Origin: Diogma glabrata
Taxonomy: Eukaryota > Arthropoda > Insecta > Diptera > Cylindrotomidae
DNA length: 64,000 nucleotides
Direction: 5' to 3'
NCBI GenBank assembly: GCA_963693315.1
Contig: OY856186.1
Coordinates: forward strand, 284,662,492 to 284,726,491
In this document: positions 20,231 to 31,869 of the stretch, one piece after another
Position numbering within the stretch: position 1 is the stretch's first letter
Layout: every line of letters begins with the position of its first letter
Position numbers and translations under genes: made by a program
The notes under the pieces: model-generated
Database searches by the model: none
The model's input: the letters and a program-made list of their open reading frames with translations, nothing else
What the model was told of the DNA's origin: nothing

Positions 20231-23200
20231 ATGACTCAATTTCTACCACCAAATCTATTTGCATTATTTGCTCCTCGCGACCCAATTCCATATATTCCAC
20301 CACCCGATAAATTACCACATGAAAAAAAAAGTAGAGGATATGTTGGAGTAGGGCGGTTTTTAGAAGAGTTTGAGGTAAGAATAATGCTTAATAAAATTGT
20401 TTATGATATATGCTACATAATTATGATATATTCTAAGAATCCTCAAGATACTCCACCACCAACTCGTGTTGAAACCAAAGAAGAACGTTTAGAAAGAAGA
20501 AGACGTGAAAAAGCTGAACAAGTAGCATATAAATTAGAGCGTGAAATTGCTTTATGGGATCCAAATAAAATAAAAACAACAACAGATGATCCATTTAAAA
20601 CTTTATTCGTTTCCAGAATTAATTATGACACGTCAGAATCCAAATTAAGAAGAGAATTTGAAGTGTATGGAGCAATAAAAAAGGTAATATGCACATAAGT
20701 GTACATATTACAAACGAAATTCTAACTTCTTGTCATTTTTTGGTTTAGATTATTCTCATTCACAATGCAGAAACAACAAAACCTCGAGGATACGCGTTTA
20801 TCGAATACGAACATGAACGTGATATGCATGGTGAGTATTAATATATTGCAAAAATACTTAGGGTTAAAGTTTAGCAAATAAATTAAAATTCTCCGGTGAA
20901 ACTTATGGTAAACAATACAAAAAAGTGCCAGATTGAAAGAAATGGATATAGAAATTCAATCCACTTGATAGGGCCCGATTGCAAAAATGGTTTGGTAAAT
21001 TTTGCTGGTTTTAAAGTAAGAAAACAGGCTTAATTTTTTTCTAATATTTTTAAAATATTATATTTTAATTTCATTTAAATTTTGCCAAAACTAATACGCG
21101 TTTTGTTCTTGTCACAGACAATGATCATCTGTTGCCCAAAACCACAGTCAGTTTTTCAAGCTGTTTTATATTAAATAGTTAATGACTTGATTTGTCCAAA
21201 TGAAAAACTAATAGGTTTGTATGTGTTTGGTAAGACAACCATACATACAACAGTAAATTTTAATTTAAAGTTAAAAGAAAAAAACTAAAATTTTTTAATT
21301 TTTTTCTTAAATTATTTTGTTGTTGTATAGTTTAAATTATTTTGTTTAGAGAAAATAATTAATTTATAATAATATTATTACAAAAAAAAAAGTATAAAGT
21401 AGCTTTGCGCATTTATACGTAAGTATTTCGAGCGCACCAGGTAAAATTTGTTGTAATCTCCCGGAGCAATTTTTCTTTCAAATTTAATTTACATTTAATA
21501 TGTAAAAAAAATGTGCCTTTCCCTGTAAGTAAAACCAGGGTAGGTATTCAATATTATTATTTTTGTTTTTAAAAAAAATTATAAAATAGAGATTTTTTGT
21601 TTAGTTATCGGGATTTGTGAATGGATTCTCAATCAAAATATGGATAACTGTAACGTTAAGTAAAATAGGGTTAATGATGGAGAAGTAATTTTGGTAATTT
21701 AAAGAATGATGCAGTAAATGGGTTTGTTTTATTTATTGTAAAACGAAAAACAAAATTTTGTTTTCAATTTTTTACAAGTCTCTCTGTTGTCCTCTGTGAC
21801 CTAAACGTTGTTTAACTATATTTAGTTTTAGAATTAAATAAGTATTTAAATCATTCGTCAATTTCTTTCGCGGCTAAAGAATCTTTTTGGATTTAAATAT
21901 AATTTATTGGGTCAAAGAAAAAATTATATCAAAAGGCACAGGGTGACTACTAACTTTTATTAATTTTCTACTTGTGCATTTAAAAAATCGTCTCAAAAGA
22001 CAATAATTTTTTTCACTAAATTGAATTTTTTGTCTCGCTCAAACAAAAACTTTTGGTTTATAAATATTACGATTAAAAAATGGAACCTGTATCCTAGTTT
22101 CAAACAAAAGTTGTACGATTGTTAGGATTTGTATATTATTAAAATATTTCATCTAATGTTGTTTTATAAACATAAAATTATATTACAGCCGCATATAAAC
22201 ATGCTGATGGTAAGAAAATTGATGGTAAGAGGGTTTTAGTTGATGTTGAACGAGCAAGAACAGTTAAAGGTTGGTTACCGAGACGTTTAGGTGGTGGATT
22301 AGGTGGAACCCGTCGTGGTGGGCCAGATGTCAACATAAAACATTCTGGAAGGGAAGACAACGAAAGAGAACGGGAGCGATATCGTTTGGAACGAGAACGT
22401 GAAGATCGTGATCGACGCGAGCGTGATACAACAAGTAATAAAATACATACAACACTGATTCGTTTAATAAACTTATTTTTTTTTTCTTAATTTTGTTTCA
22501 GGATATGATCGTCGTCGTTCACGTTCAAGAGAAATAGAACGTCCTGTTAGACGAGATAGAATGGAAAGGGAACGTTCCAGACATCGTAGTAGATCTCGTG
22601 ATCGTCCAAGAAAACGTCGTAGTCGTGAGCGTGAAGTTGAAGAAGTTGTTGATCGGCGTGGTGCTAATGTTGTTGACCGGGAACGCCGTGATCGTGAACG
22701 TGATAAGGAAAAGAAAAGAAAACGATCGAGATCACGTGATCGTTCTGAACGAAAACGGGATAAACGTGATCGAGAACGTGGCGGAGATCGGGAACGTAAA
22801 GAACGCAAACCAGAATTCAGAGAGGGTGATATAAAAATCAAAGAAGAGCCAATCGATGGTAAGTAATATTTATATTTTTATGCTGAGCAAATTGCATTAC
22901 GTTATTTTGACATACATAAAAATATTAGTAATTTTATGAAAACGTTGAAATGCTATATTAAAAAAAATGTTTTGTAAACATAGAAATAACAGGGCCTTTA
23001 GTGAGTAAGTTCTTGCTAAATTGGTAGTATGATTTTCAAACAAAATTAAATCAAAAATTTAAATATGATCATAATTTTTACTTTTTAAATTTATCTTAGA
23101 TTATCCGGATTATACAACGCAATATGTCGACTATCCAAATACAGTTAAATATGAGGATGGTGAAGAAATAAAATATCGTCCTCAAGAACTAACAACCGAA

Positions 23201-23257
23201 AATGGCAGAAAATATTCACAAGAAGAAGGAGAATATGATGAAAGTCAAGAATATTGA
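20231..23257 (+). CDS. snRNP-U1-70K: U1 small nuclear ribonucleoprotein 70 kDa (six exons)
   Basis: Exons: 20231-20374, 20438-20683, 20749-20830, 22189-22434, 22502-22858, 23100-23257. All introns are GT-AG and phases join cleanly to give 410 residues. The protein binds stem-loop I of U1 snRNA in the nucleus and helps the U1 particle recognise 5' splice sites. The N-terminus [20 protein letters not shown] and the basic helix [20 protein letters not shown] (about 65-84) are hallmarks of the family. The RRM follows, with RNP2 LFVSRI (about 105-110) and RNP1 RGYAFIEY (143-150), then [13 protein letters not shown] (about 185-197). The tail is Arg/Ser/Glu/Asp-rich (about 215-345) with a late [10 protein letters not shown] and an acidic, Tyr-rich end. 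It is slightly shorter than typical animal homologues. The first intron is 63 nt and in frame without stops. The identification is firm; the gene looks intact. Confidence 0.95.
20831..22188 (+). other. Long third intron of U1-70K
   Basis: This 1,358-bp GT-AG intron lies inside the RRM coding sequence. It is AT-rich, and I see no nested gene or clear repeat in it. Confidence 0.7.
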
Positions 23258-23284
23258 AATAAGAAAATTTTATAAAATATAAAT

Positions 23285-23290
23285 AATAAA
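23285..23290 (+). promoter_or_regulatory. Probable polyadenylation signal of U1-70K
   Basis: AATAAA lies 28 bases after the stop codon in AT-rich sequence. The next gene's first exon starts about 250 bases further on. Confidence 0.5.
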
Positions 23291-23537
23291 TTTTAAAGAT
23301 TGATAAACTTCAAAAAGCAATCCGAGCACTTTTTATTTTCGAGTACTAAATATTAGTTAATCTGAAGTTGACAGCTATTACAAAATTTTTGAATTTTTCA
23401 AGGTTTCCATTTTGTCGTCACTTTTAGTACAGCGTAGTACAGTAATTTTTTGTTTTCGTTTTAGTTGTAAAAATATATATTTATAGTTAATTTACACTGT
23501 TTTTAATTGCTTAAAATTATTCTACGTTATTAATAAA

Positions 23538-26500
23538 ATGGAAGGTATGTTTTTTGTAAAATTATAATTATCTAAATGATTTTATTTCTAGTATGACAAA
23601 AGTTTTAGGTTATGGTTAAAATCATGTGTCAAAAATTTATATTTGTATAAAAAGAAAAAAATCTATATGAAAGTAAAAGCAATAATAATTAAACCTATTT
23701 GTTTAATTTAGAAACTGTTATTTACTGGGAGATAATTTTTTTTTCTAATGTCGTTTTGATCTTTGAATTAATTATAATGGCATTTAGGATTGAAGTTGAT
23801 TTGTTGTTTATGATTCTACAAGAAAATGGCATTTGAAAAATATGAGTTATAATAATTAATCTTAACCATTATTTTAGTTTATGAGTCACAAAATAATTGA
23901 TATGTTATCGTACACAAATCGATAACGAACAAATCTATGATGTGTTAAATGGCTTTAAATTTGTTTTATTATTGCACAGATTTTTCGGAGACTGTAGTAT
24001 CTTTGTTCTAAAAATTGAAAAAGGATTAACATGATCAAATCAGAAAAATTAATAAACATTTCTTTTGAAATAAAGAAATGGTTAAGAATTCCTTTGAAGC
24101 TATATGAAGAACTCGTATCTTCCAACAGCATTTGATTTGTGCCATAATGACTCGATTTTATAGTAGAATATCATCCCTGGCTGATATCCGATTAGCCAAA
24201 ACATTCAATAAACCTATTTTCTTTATAATTTTAGATGGTTTGGATAGCGGAACGAAAAACGATTATTATTTTCCTGAATATCGTGATAAATTCATTGGAG
24301 AGATTCCTACCAATATTCAAGTAACCAAATTCGATAACTGGGAAGGAAGCATTGAGGAGTATCTCAACCTACATGTTGATTCGTAAGTTTTTAAACAAAC
24401 TATTTAGAGATAGAACAGAAATGTTATATATTTTTTGCTATAAAAATGAATGTGGTTTGTATCTAGGATATTAAATTAGTCAATATACCTCATCCGATGA
24501 TCCGACTACATTTCGTCAACATTATTTTATTAAAAACTTTCTGATATCTGTTTAAATTACTATTTTTCCCTTCACAAAAATTTTGTTTTCTATTCGTCCT
24601 TCGATTTTTCACTGAAAACAAGAGCACAAAATGTTGGTATTTGTCAATTCTGTTGATTTTATGTTTTCAGCCCACCAATTTTTCATAGACAATTTGTTGC
24701 CCAATCCACATTAATGTTTCCCGAATGATTGTTTCTGTGAATAATTTTCATTTCTACACGTTTGTTTTTAATTTGTCTTTAAAAAAAAATTACGGAAAAT
24801 TTGTGATTTTTCTCGTGTAAATACACGAGAAAAATCACAAATTTTCCGTAATTTTCACAAATTTTCCAAAAATTTGGCAGACAGTGAAATGTTTAGTCTG
24901 TGATTGTTATTCCTGTGGAATAATGAGTGTGAGCACAAATTATATAAATAAAACGACAAATTTCTATTTAAATTCTCGTTTTCTTGTGTTTATTTGAAGT
25001 TTTTTCAATAAAATGTTAAAATAGATTCATTTTTTGTATTTAAATGAAATGTTAAGTTTTTATTGAAATAGACACAGTTTTGATTCTTTTGGTTGAACGA
25101 TTTTGTTTGCTTTGGACATTGGTTTTTGTATAAAATATTTTTATTTATTTTCTGAATTCAGTATAATTAAAATCGTCTACCGATTTCATTGACTAGAACT
25201 CACACAGGGCGCTATCTCTATTCTCTGTTGTTTCCTTTTTGTCTGTGACCTATGTTTTGACAGTGCTTAACAGAGCTCACTAACAATGCTGTATGCCAAT
25301 TAACGTGATACAGAAGTTTATATATGAAGGGAAATTTCTGGTCATTGTCGACATTGTATGATCGCACATCTTCTCACCTAAGTCGGGAGTTCATCAAGAT
25401 CTCTTTCTATCGTCAACTTTACCTTTATCTGTATACATATATGACTTGTTAGACTCGCCAGTATTTAAAATCAAATACTGAATGTATAGAATTTAATTGC
25501 TGAACATTATGATGCATACATATGTACTTTGCCAAAGCAATCTTTAAAAATTGCTATCGTTTGAGTTTTAATGATTCTTAAATAATTTTTAGCGAGTTTT
25601 TATCTAACTCTAATAATCTAGCGGCATTCAAACAGTTTTTTGTTTTAATAAAGTTTCGAAAGTTTCGCAATTACTTCAATACTAAACATAGATCACTTAA
25701 AGCGCAGTAAGAAAGAGTATTTTATTAAGAATAAAATACCGATACTGATGAAAATTTTAATAATATGATTGACGTTACTCAAAAATTTGTAGCATCTTCA
25801 TTACAGAATAATTGTTTATTTTCTTAAATACGCTTTCTATATAGTGTTTTGCCGAAATTGCACCTTCTTTATTTATTTTTCAGATCAATTTTAAAATCTA
25901 GATAAACCTTTAATTTTCCAGGTAAAAGGGAAAGCACGTTTAATTGTTGATTTGTAATTTTGTTATTATTTTTTGATCTACCGGTGTGACAATCTCATAT
26001 ACTCCAGTTCCTATTATTGGCATAGGAATTAATGTGAGATATATATAACCTGCAATAGCAGAGATATTTCCGCAAATTTATTAAAAAATTTCTTTTTTAT
26101 TACCTCTTATTTTATTTTTGATTTCTTCATCTTATCATAAAATATTGACCGATTTCAGCGATGGTGACCTATGGCCTTAGAGTATATATAAATATAGAGA
26201 GAACATAACTTTAAAATTGTATGAAGAGAGACATAAGAAATTGTGTTTGCTAATATGTCATATAAGCCGTGTTCGATTTGACTGAAACAACTGAATCAAC
26301 TGAAGAATTAAATGCAATTGTTGTTGTTTTTTCAGTTGTTTCAGTCAAATCGAACGCACCTATACAATTTCTCATTTCGCCATTTGCATTTCTGTTTATT
26401 TACAACAACCAACTATTGTATTAAATTATAAATTAAAAACAATTAAATAATTTAAAACGAAACAAAAAGTACAATCTATTATTTTTAGTTCTGCTAATTT

Positions 26501-27031
26501 TTATACAATGAATGAAAATAATTACGAGAGTATTTTACATTTATTGTGTTATTTCCAGTGATTTTATAATAGTGAATATTTTATTATTTTATAATGCCCA
26601 TGTGCAAATATTTAAGTTATGTATACATCCTGAAAGTATATTATGAAAACTAGCTGGCGACCAACTTTTCATTATTGTGTAGTTTATTTTTAATAGATAA
26701 AAGATTAAAATTTATATGTAATCCAAATCTGTCATTTTTCTTATTTCTTTTTATATAGTAGCAGGGAGGGAGTAACTATTATTTTTTTGTGGTAGGTTTT
26801 TTTCTTATAGATTTAAAAGAAACTCGCAATAATTGTACAATTTTGAATCAAATGAAAAATTTACGCACGTCTTTGGGAAGACAAACCGGTTTCTCTTTCA
26901 GAGAAATAATGGAAAACAAACAAACAAAAAAACGATTTGACAGAAGATCAGTCACGATTAATATTAGTTATGGTGGTCGGTTGCCTATGGCACACATGCC
27001 ACGAGTAACACGCGATTTTGATGACATCTGA
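23538..27031 (+). CDS. Candidate small two-exon gene, unknown 75-aa protein
   Basis: Exon 1 is proposed at 23538-23544 (ATG GAA G, followed by GTATGT) and exon 2 at 26811-27031, after a pyrimidine-rich tract ending TTATAG. The phase-1 join gives MEDLKETRNNCTILN… for 75 residues ending in RVTRDFDDI. I recognise no family. The protein is basic in the middle (NKQTKKRFDRRS) with no signal peptide or membrane segment. Support comes from the exact phase match, good splice signals, a plausible promoter position about 280 bases after the U1-70K stop on the same strand, and AATAAA signals downstream (27243 and 27312). The 3.3-kb intron is long for this region and holds a palindrome, a MITE and a TIR-like fragment. 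Other exons could be missing. Confidence 0.45.
24132..24386 (+). pseudogene. Orphan coding-like fragment, possibly the end of a TIR domain
   Basis: The frame encodes SRISSLADIRLAKTFNKPIF, then FIILDGLDSG, and later EIPTNIQVTKFDNWEGSIEEYL. The order helix–(N/G)KPIFFIIL–loop–KFxxW–helix resembles the second half of a Toll/interleukin-1 receptor-type domain, including the position of a conserved Trp. The first half, with the BB loop and catalytic or partner-binding residues, is not found upstream, where stops occur. It is followed by a strong donor-like GTAAGT at 24383, so it could be an exon of something larger. It lies within the proposed long intron of the small gene. The assignment is weak; it may be chance or a decayed gene. 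Confidence 0.25.
24786..24855. repeat. Perfect 34-bp inverted repeat, 2-base loop
   Basis: The arms 24786-24819 and 24822-24855 are exact complements by eye (AAAATTACGGAAAATTTGTG… and its inverse) with only AA between them. Confidence 0.9.
25965..26190 (+). mobile_element. Decayed 5' UTR fragment of the CR1/L2-type LINE
   Basis: It resembles 28220-28640: TTTTGATCTAC…GTGTGACAATCTCATATACTCCAGT…, GAATTAATGTGAGATAT…, GCAATAGCAGAGAT, and then TTCTTCATCTTATCATAAAATATTG. It is diverged, with no coding part. Confidence 0.55.
26266..26360. mobile_element. 95-bp MITE, copy 1
   Basis: The inverted ends share GTTCGATTTGACTGAAACAA and the next four bases CTGA. A second 95-bp copy lies in the opposite orientation at 38509-38603. 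The left flank is TATAA and the right flank TATAC, close to a 5-bp TATAA duplication. Confidence 0.75.
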
Positions 27032-27188
27032 AATTTTCGGAATTTACGTTTTTGAGAATATTTAAAAAATTGTGCGATTAAATTATATCGCAATGTACAT
27101 GCACTTACACTGTAATGTTACTTAATATAGTTGTCTTGCAAATGACATTCGTCACGTGTTACCAAACTTTATTATAATGACCTACCTA

Positions 27189-27325
27189 CCTATCCATTAC
27201 GGAATTAAAACCGAACTTTTGCCCATTTTCTGTTGTTTCTTAAATAAAGTGCTATTGCCTATCCATTACGGAATTAAAACCGAACTTTTGCCCATTTTCT
27301 GTTGTTTCTTAAATAAAGTGCTATT
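27189..27325 (+). repeat. 69-bp tandem duplication with AATAAA
   Basis: Two nearly exact 69-bp units begin CCTATCCATTACGGAATTAA. Each contains AATAAA (27243-27248 and 27312-27317), so the duplication doubles a possible polyadenylation signal of the small gene upstream. Confidence 0.85.
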
Positions 27326-27479
27326 TCAAATACCCTTAACAAGTTTTTTTCACTCTTCCTCTGCCAACCCTTCAAAAGTACACATATGATCATTAGACCC
27401 GCCGCTATATTAAGGATGTCCCAAAATTAATACAAGATTTGAATTAAATAGAAAACACAGTTTTTAAACTTTAGATTGT

Positions 27480-28114
27480 TATTTTCTATTGAATCATAAA
27501 GTACATAGGAAAGGGTTATTTATGGCATTACACATCGGGCAAATGGCCACCACTGCTTTGTTGGCACATCCGCATTCTTTTGTCGAAATTTTCCATAACC
27601 ATTCGGCATAAATGTAACTGAATTTCGTTGCTGCAGCTTTTAATTTCCTCCTTTACTGCACGGGTGGTTGTGGGCTTGTTGACATAGACCTTTCACTTCA
27701 AATAACCCCATAAAAAGAACGATGTCATTCATAAATCACATAATCCATTCAACGAACTCTCTTCGCTGTGTATAGTCATTAGTCTTCAGTTGTTGTGGTG
27801 AGTTATGTAAGCATGGAGACACAGATCTTTTGACGAAATCCACAACGACAAATTGATGTTTTGGGATTTTCACCAACAATCAAACTGCTTCGATATTGAT
27901 ATTTGAACGGCTTGGTTTAGGTCGACCAGTGGCGACCAGCGTCTCCAACTGATCTAGACGCCCAGGTTTTTTCAATTAATCTCTTCACAATTGACGATTT
28001 TTACCATTCCGCCCATATTTTGCATGCAATTTTTGAAATGTGGTCGCAAAACTTGCATTATTTTCGGAATATTGTTCAATAGTGAAAACCCGTTGTTGTA
28101 TCGTGTAACGCTCC
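27480..28114 (-). pseudogene. Mariner transposase remnant
   Basis: From a methionine at about 28114 the minus strand reads MERYTIQQRVFTIEQYSENN, then ASFATTFQKLHAKYGRN, the N-terminal helix-turn-helix of a mariner-type transposase. After frameshifts comes RPKPSRSNINIEAV, the linker preceding the second HTH. Further pieces (a YAEW-like segment near 27600) are scattered and interrupted by stops. The catalytic DD(34)D core is not visible. The element is dead. Confidence 0.65.
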
Positions 28115-28723
28115 ATTTTTACTAACCCTAAACTACTAGCTGTCAAATTTCTTCAGGGCTGCCAACAATTGACTGCACAACTGACAGCAGGAGGGATCGA
28201 TTTTGATCGATTATGATCAATGTTGATCTACGGGTCTGACTACCCTGCGTACTCCAGTCCCTGCCATTGACATATGAGTTAGCGTGAGATATCACATACC
28301 ACTGGCAATGGCAGGAGATGTCATTAGCCAAGATGATATCTTAGGGTGCTGGCGGACGAACTTTAATTAGTCAACGGCAGCACTTCCAGTCTTAGCTGGG
28401 CAGCGTTCCGTAGCGGTACCGCTCATTAGCTCTTCCGAGGAATCGAACCAACACGTAGTTATGTGTGGGCTCTGTGCCTCGATTGAAGTGGTGGACGGTG
28501 CGTCTGGGGTGCGCTGCATCAGCTGGATTATTGGCATTTAGTTTTGTTTTGTTTTCTGCAAATTTCTCACAATTTGTTTTTCACTTATTATTTTGTTATT
28601 ATTTCTTCATCTTATCATGAAATATTGGCATATGTCATATTTTGTAGTATGATAGGATTTTTTACTTAGTTATGCATTTTAAAATAAAACACAAAAAAAT
28701 AAAATAAACATTTTGATATATAT

Positions 28724-29190
28724 ATGGCAGTACAACCGAAAAAAAATAAGTCTGCAAGTGGTAAAGCAAATTTGCGCAATCCACCCGCCCATAAAGCGGC
28801 ATGTCCACGGAATTTGCAGGGACAAAACATATATGAATCAATAAAAAATTTTAAAATACATGTTCAAAACATCTGCGGATTGAACGCTAACCATGACCAC
28901 GTGCAACATCATCTTGAGCACGACAAACCGAACATTCTATTCCTTACAGAAACACAAGTTTCTGAAAATTTTCTCTTTATAGAATCGCTTAATTCCAAAT
29001 ATAGGCTCGAATCAGCTTTCAAACTCCATCAGGGCGTATGCGCATTCATTCATGAGAGTGTTGCGTACACGCGCTTTCCAAATTTTGAACTACACGGTGA
29101 CGGCTTCAATACAATGGTTTTAAAGATTTGTCTTCCAGAAATGACTTTTTTTTACAATAGCTTTATACCGGTCCCCCAACAAACGTAACC
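28724..29190 (+). pseudogene. LINE ORF, first part: endonuclease N-terminus up to a frameshift
   Basis: The frame encodes a short basic leader (PKKNKSASGKANLRNPP), then the EEP endonuclease: FKIHVQNICGLNANHDH (the first catalytic-site Asn) and KPNILFLTETQVSENF (catalytic Glu in the TET motif). It continues to LPEMTFFYN. In a run of T at about 29146-29153 the frame slips by one: the other frame continues with ALYRSPNKRNPNFFN and joins the large ORF downstream. So one indel breaks an otherwise continuous EN-RT protein. The start at 28724 follows a stop-rich 5' UTR and is plausible. Confidence 0.75.
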
Positions 29191-31748
29191 CAAACTTTTT
29201 TAATATACTGACAAAAATTATGGACGAGATTAGAGCAAAGTCCCCTAATTGTGAAGTTATCGTTACCGGTGACTTCAACGTCCACAACAAATCATGGTTG
29301 GAATTCTCCAAATCGACCGACGATGTTGACAATAGTGGAAAACTGGCAGAAATTTTTGCCGCGTCGCAGGGCCTATTCCAAATTGTAAAAAGCCCGACTT
29401 TCACTCCCCGTAATGGCGGTGATAATAGTTTTCTACTAGATCTCTATCTTACCACAATGCCAGATATTACGAGTGTCGATGTTGCGAAAGGTAGTATTGG
29501 AAATTCTGATCATTATTTAATCTCATCAGTTATCAAAACTGATTTACTTAAAACTACAGCTCCCAAACCCCGTAAAATATTTCACTACTCAAAAATGGAT
29601 AAGAGTGGTCTTCAAAATTTTTTCCATGGTTTCCCTTTCGACCGTCATTGTTTTTACACTGACAATGTAAATGTTTCTGCTCAAAACTTTACAGAAACCA
29701 TCCAATTTGCTATAAATAAATTTGTCCCTTTCTCCATAGTAAAACCCAAACAAAAATACTTGTATTCGAAAGCTGCCAAAACGGCACTTAGAAACAAACG
29801 TAGATCATTTAATATTTGGATTCATAACAAAACTCCCACTAATCGATCCCAATATCTAAAGGCCAACAAAATATCTAATCAGATTATCTCAAACGAAAAG
29901 TTCGAAATTGACAGAGCGAAAGCCTCAAAACTTACGTCTATGTCTGTTTCTGACAAGAGTTTCTACAGTGCCATTAATTCTTTAAATTCTGGTACAAAAT
30001 TTTCTATTTCCCCTATTATTGATGGTGATTTAATCGTCAATGATCCCGCAAGAAAAGCTAACTTGTTCGCTGAACGCTTTGCTCTGAACTCCACGGTTTT
30101 GGAAACTCCTAAAGAAATACCCCAAATCCAGTCTTCAGGAGTTAATATGAATGAACTTCACTTCAAACCCAAAATAGTCGCTAAACTTTTAAAGGGGTTA
30201 AACATCAACAAAGCATCAGGAATGGACAATATTCCACCCATTATTTTAAAAACCTTTTCCAAAGAACTTGCACCAACTTTAACTAAAATATTCTACCAAT
30301 CCTACAAATCTGGTATATTTCCCTCGTGCTGGAAGTTGGCAAATGTCCAGCCCGTCCCCAAAAAGGGACCAAAATCCGATATCTCAAATTATAGGCCAAT
30401 AGCTTTACTATCGGTCCTATCCAAAGTCTATGAGCATTATATTAATACACATATTTCAAAATTTCTGGAAGAAAATCATTTAATATCCGACAGCCAATAC
30501 GGTTTTCGAAACAAAAGATCAACTACCGATCTATTAAACTATGTAGCGCATTGTTGGAACAGCATACTTGATAAAGGTGGTGAAACATACGTTATCGCTT
30601 TAGACATCTCCAAGGCATTCGATCGAGTCTGGCATGCCAACTTAATCAACAAGCTCGTTGCGTACGGTTTTCATCCCAATGTTGTGAAGCTGATTCAAAA
30701 TTTTCTATCCGACCGATACATTTCGGTAACCTTAGACGGATATTCTTCTGAGTCTAAACTAATTAACGCTGGTGTACCCCAAGGCTCAGTATTGTCCCCA
30801 ACCCTATTTTTGATTTATATCAACGAATTGTTGAAAATCACCAGCAACCCAATAAATAGTTTTGCAGATGATAGTACTCTGCACAAGTCGTTCGAGCCCC
30901 TTCCTTCAAAAGGTAAAATGCACGAACGAATTAATCCTGCCCGGAGAGACGCTGCCATAAACGTGAACAAAGACCTGAATAAAGTCGCCGACTGGGGTGA
31001 CCAAAACCTTGTCAATTTCAACTCCACCAAAACACAGCTGTTGATTGTTTCCAGATTAAAGACCGAGTTCCCCAAAGATATTTTATTTAGTATGTGTGAT
31101 GAACCAATAGGTGAATGTAAAAACATTCGTTTATTGGGTGTCACAGTTTCAAATGACCTACTCTGGAACGATCATGTAATGGCGATGGCAAAAAGCGCGT
31201 CTAAAAAACTCGGCCTCCTAAATAGATGCAAAAAATTTTTCACTCCATACCAATTGCTCCATGTTTATAAGTCCTATATTCGTCCCTGTATGGAGTACTG
31301 CTGTCAAGTTTGGGGTGCTGCCTCTGTTTCCATCTTGGCCCTCTTGGACTCTGTTCAAAAGCGAGCTATACGAATTGTAGGTGATCGAACTTTGACATCA
31401 CAACTTGATTCCCTACAACATCGTCGCACTGTTGCTGACCTCGTTGTTTTTTACAAATATCGTCATCAGCAGTGCTCAGATGAAATCAGCGGCATCATGC
31501 CTCAAACTTATTCTTACCCCCGTTCCACTCGGCAATCGGCTGCCGCAACCAGTGAAACGGTAAAGATCCCGCGCTGTCATACTGGCAGATCGCAGAGAGA
31601 CTTCTTTGTCCGAACTGCGTACAAATGGAATAGTTTGCCGGAACACTTAGTCTCAGGTGGCTTCAACCCACAGATGTTTAAAAAAAGCGTTAATCTACAC
31701 CTCAGAACGCCAGTTGTTGTGGGACCCAGGTCTAGACCTAGGTCTTAA
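29160..31748 (+). pseudogene. LINE ORF, second part: endonuclease C-terminus and reverse transcriptase
   Basis: About 860 codons are open. The order is VIVTGDFNVHNKSWLEFS (endonuclease DFN), NSDHYLISSVI (SDH), a linker, INKASGMDNIPPIILKTF (RT entry), NYRPIALLSVLSKVYEH, YVIALDISKAFDRVWH (motif A), GVPQGSVLSPTLFLIYINEL (motif B), FADDSTLH (motif C), LLGVTVSNDLLWNDHV (thumb) and a long C-terminal domain ending SRPRS. FADD and the NYRPI/SKAFD/GVPQGS set fit the CR1/L2 branch. All catalytic aspartates are present, so this half could be functional; the upstream frameshift makes the copy inactive as a single protein. The first ATG of this frame is 29220, but homology begins earlier. Confidence 0.85.
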
Positions 31749-31869
31749 AAGGTATTTATGTGTTGTTGTGACACATATTCTAAACCCTATTACACAACAC
31801 ATTTTATTAAAAAAAAAAAAAAAAAAAAATTCAAATCTTGCGTTAATATTGGGACACCCTTTATTTAGC

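Larger units (their letters stand above)
24387..26810. other. Intronic or intergenic AT-rich sequence with scattered repeats
   Basis: No gene supported. It contains the palindrome at 24786-24855, a LINE 5' UTR remnant at 25965-26190 and a 95-bp MITE at 26266-26360, listed separately. Confidence 0.5.
28189..31829 (+). mobile_element. Nearly intact CR1/L2-type LINE with poly(A)
   Basis: A 5' UTR of about 530 bp starts near GGGATCGATTTTGATCGATT. It is followed by an endonuclease-RT ORF with one frameshift, a short 3' UTR and an A-run at about 31809-31829. The element sits inside the mariner remnant. Decayed pieces of the same 5' UTR occur at 25965-26190 and around 45310-45700 and 46262-46415. 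I did not find a target duplication. Confidence 0.75.
27413..31861 (-). mobile_element. Mariner-like element split by a LINE
   Basis: The left end AGGATGTCCCAAAATTAATA and the right end TATTGGGACACCCTT are inverted, continuing inward with CAAGATTTGAATT and its inverse. TA flanks both (27411-27412 and 31862-31863). The transposase remnant runs from about 28114 leftwards. The right TIR directly follows the poly(A) tail of the LINE at 28189-31829, so the LINE landed between the right TIR and the transposase start. Confidence 0.7.

Noticed and set aside
22473..22841. Arg/Ser-rich open frame on the minus strand
   Set aside because: It is the antisense of the Arg/Asp/Glu-rich tail of U1-70K exon 5.
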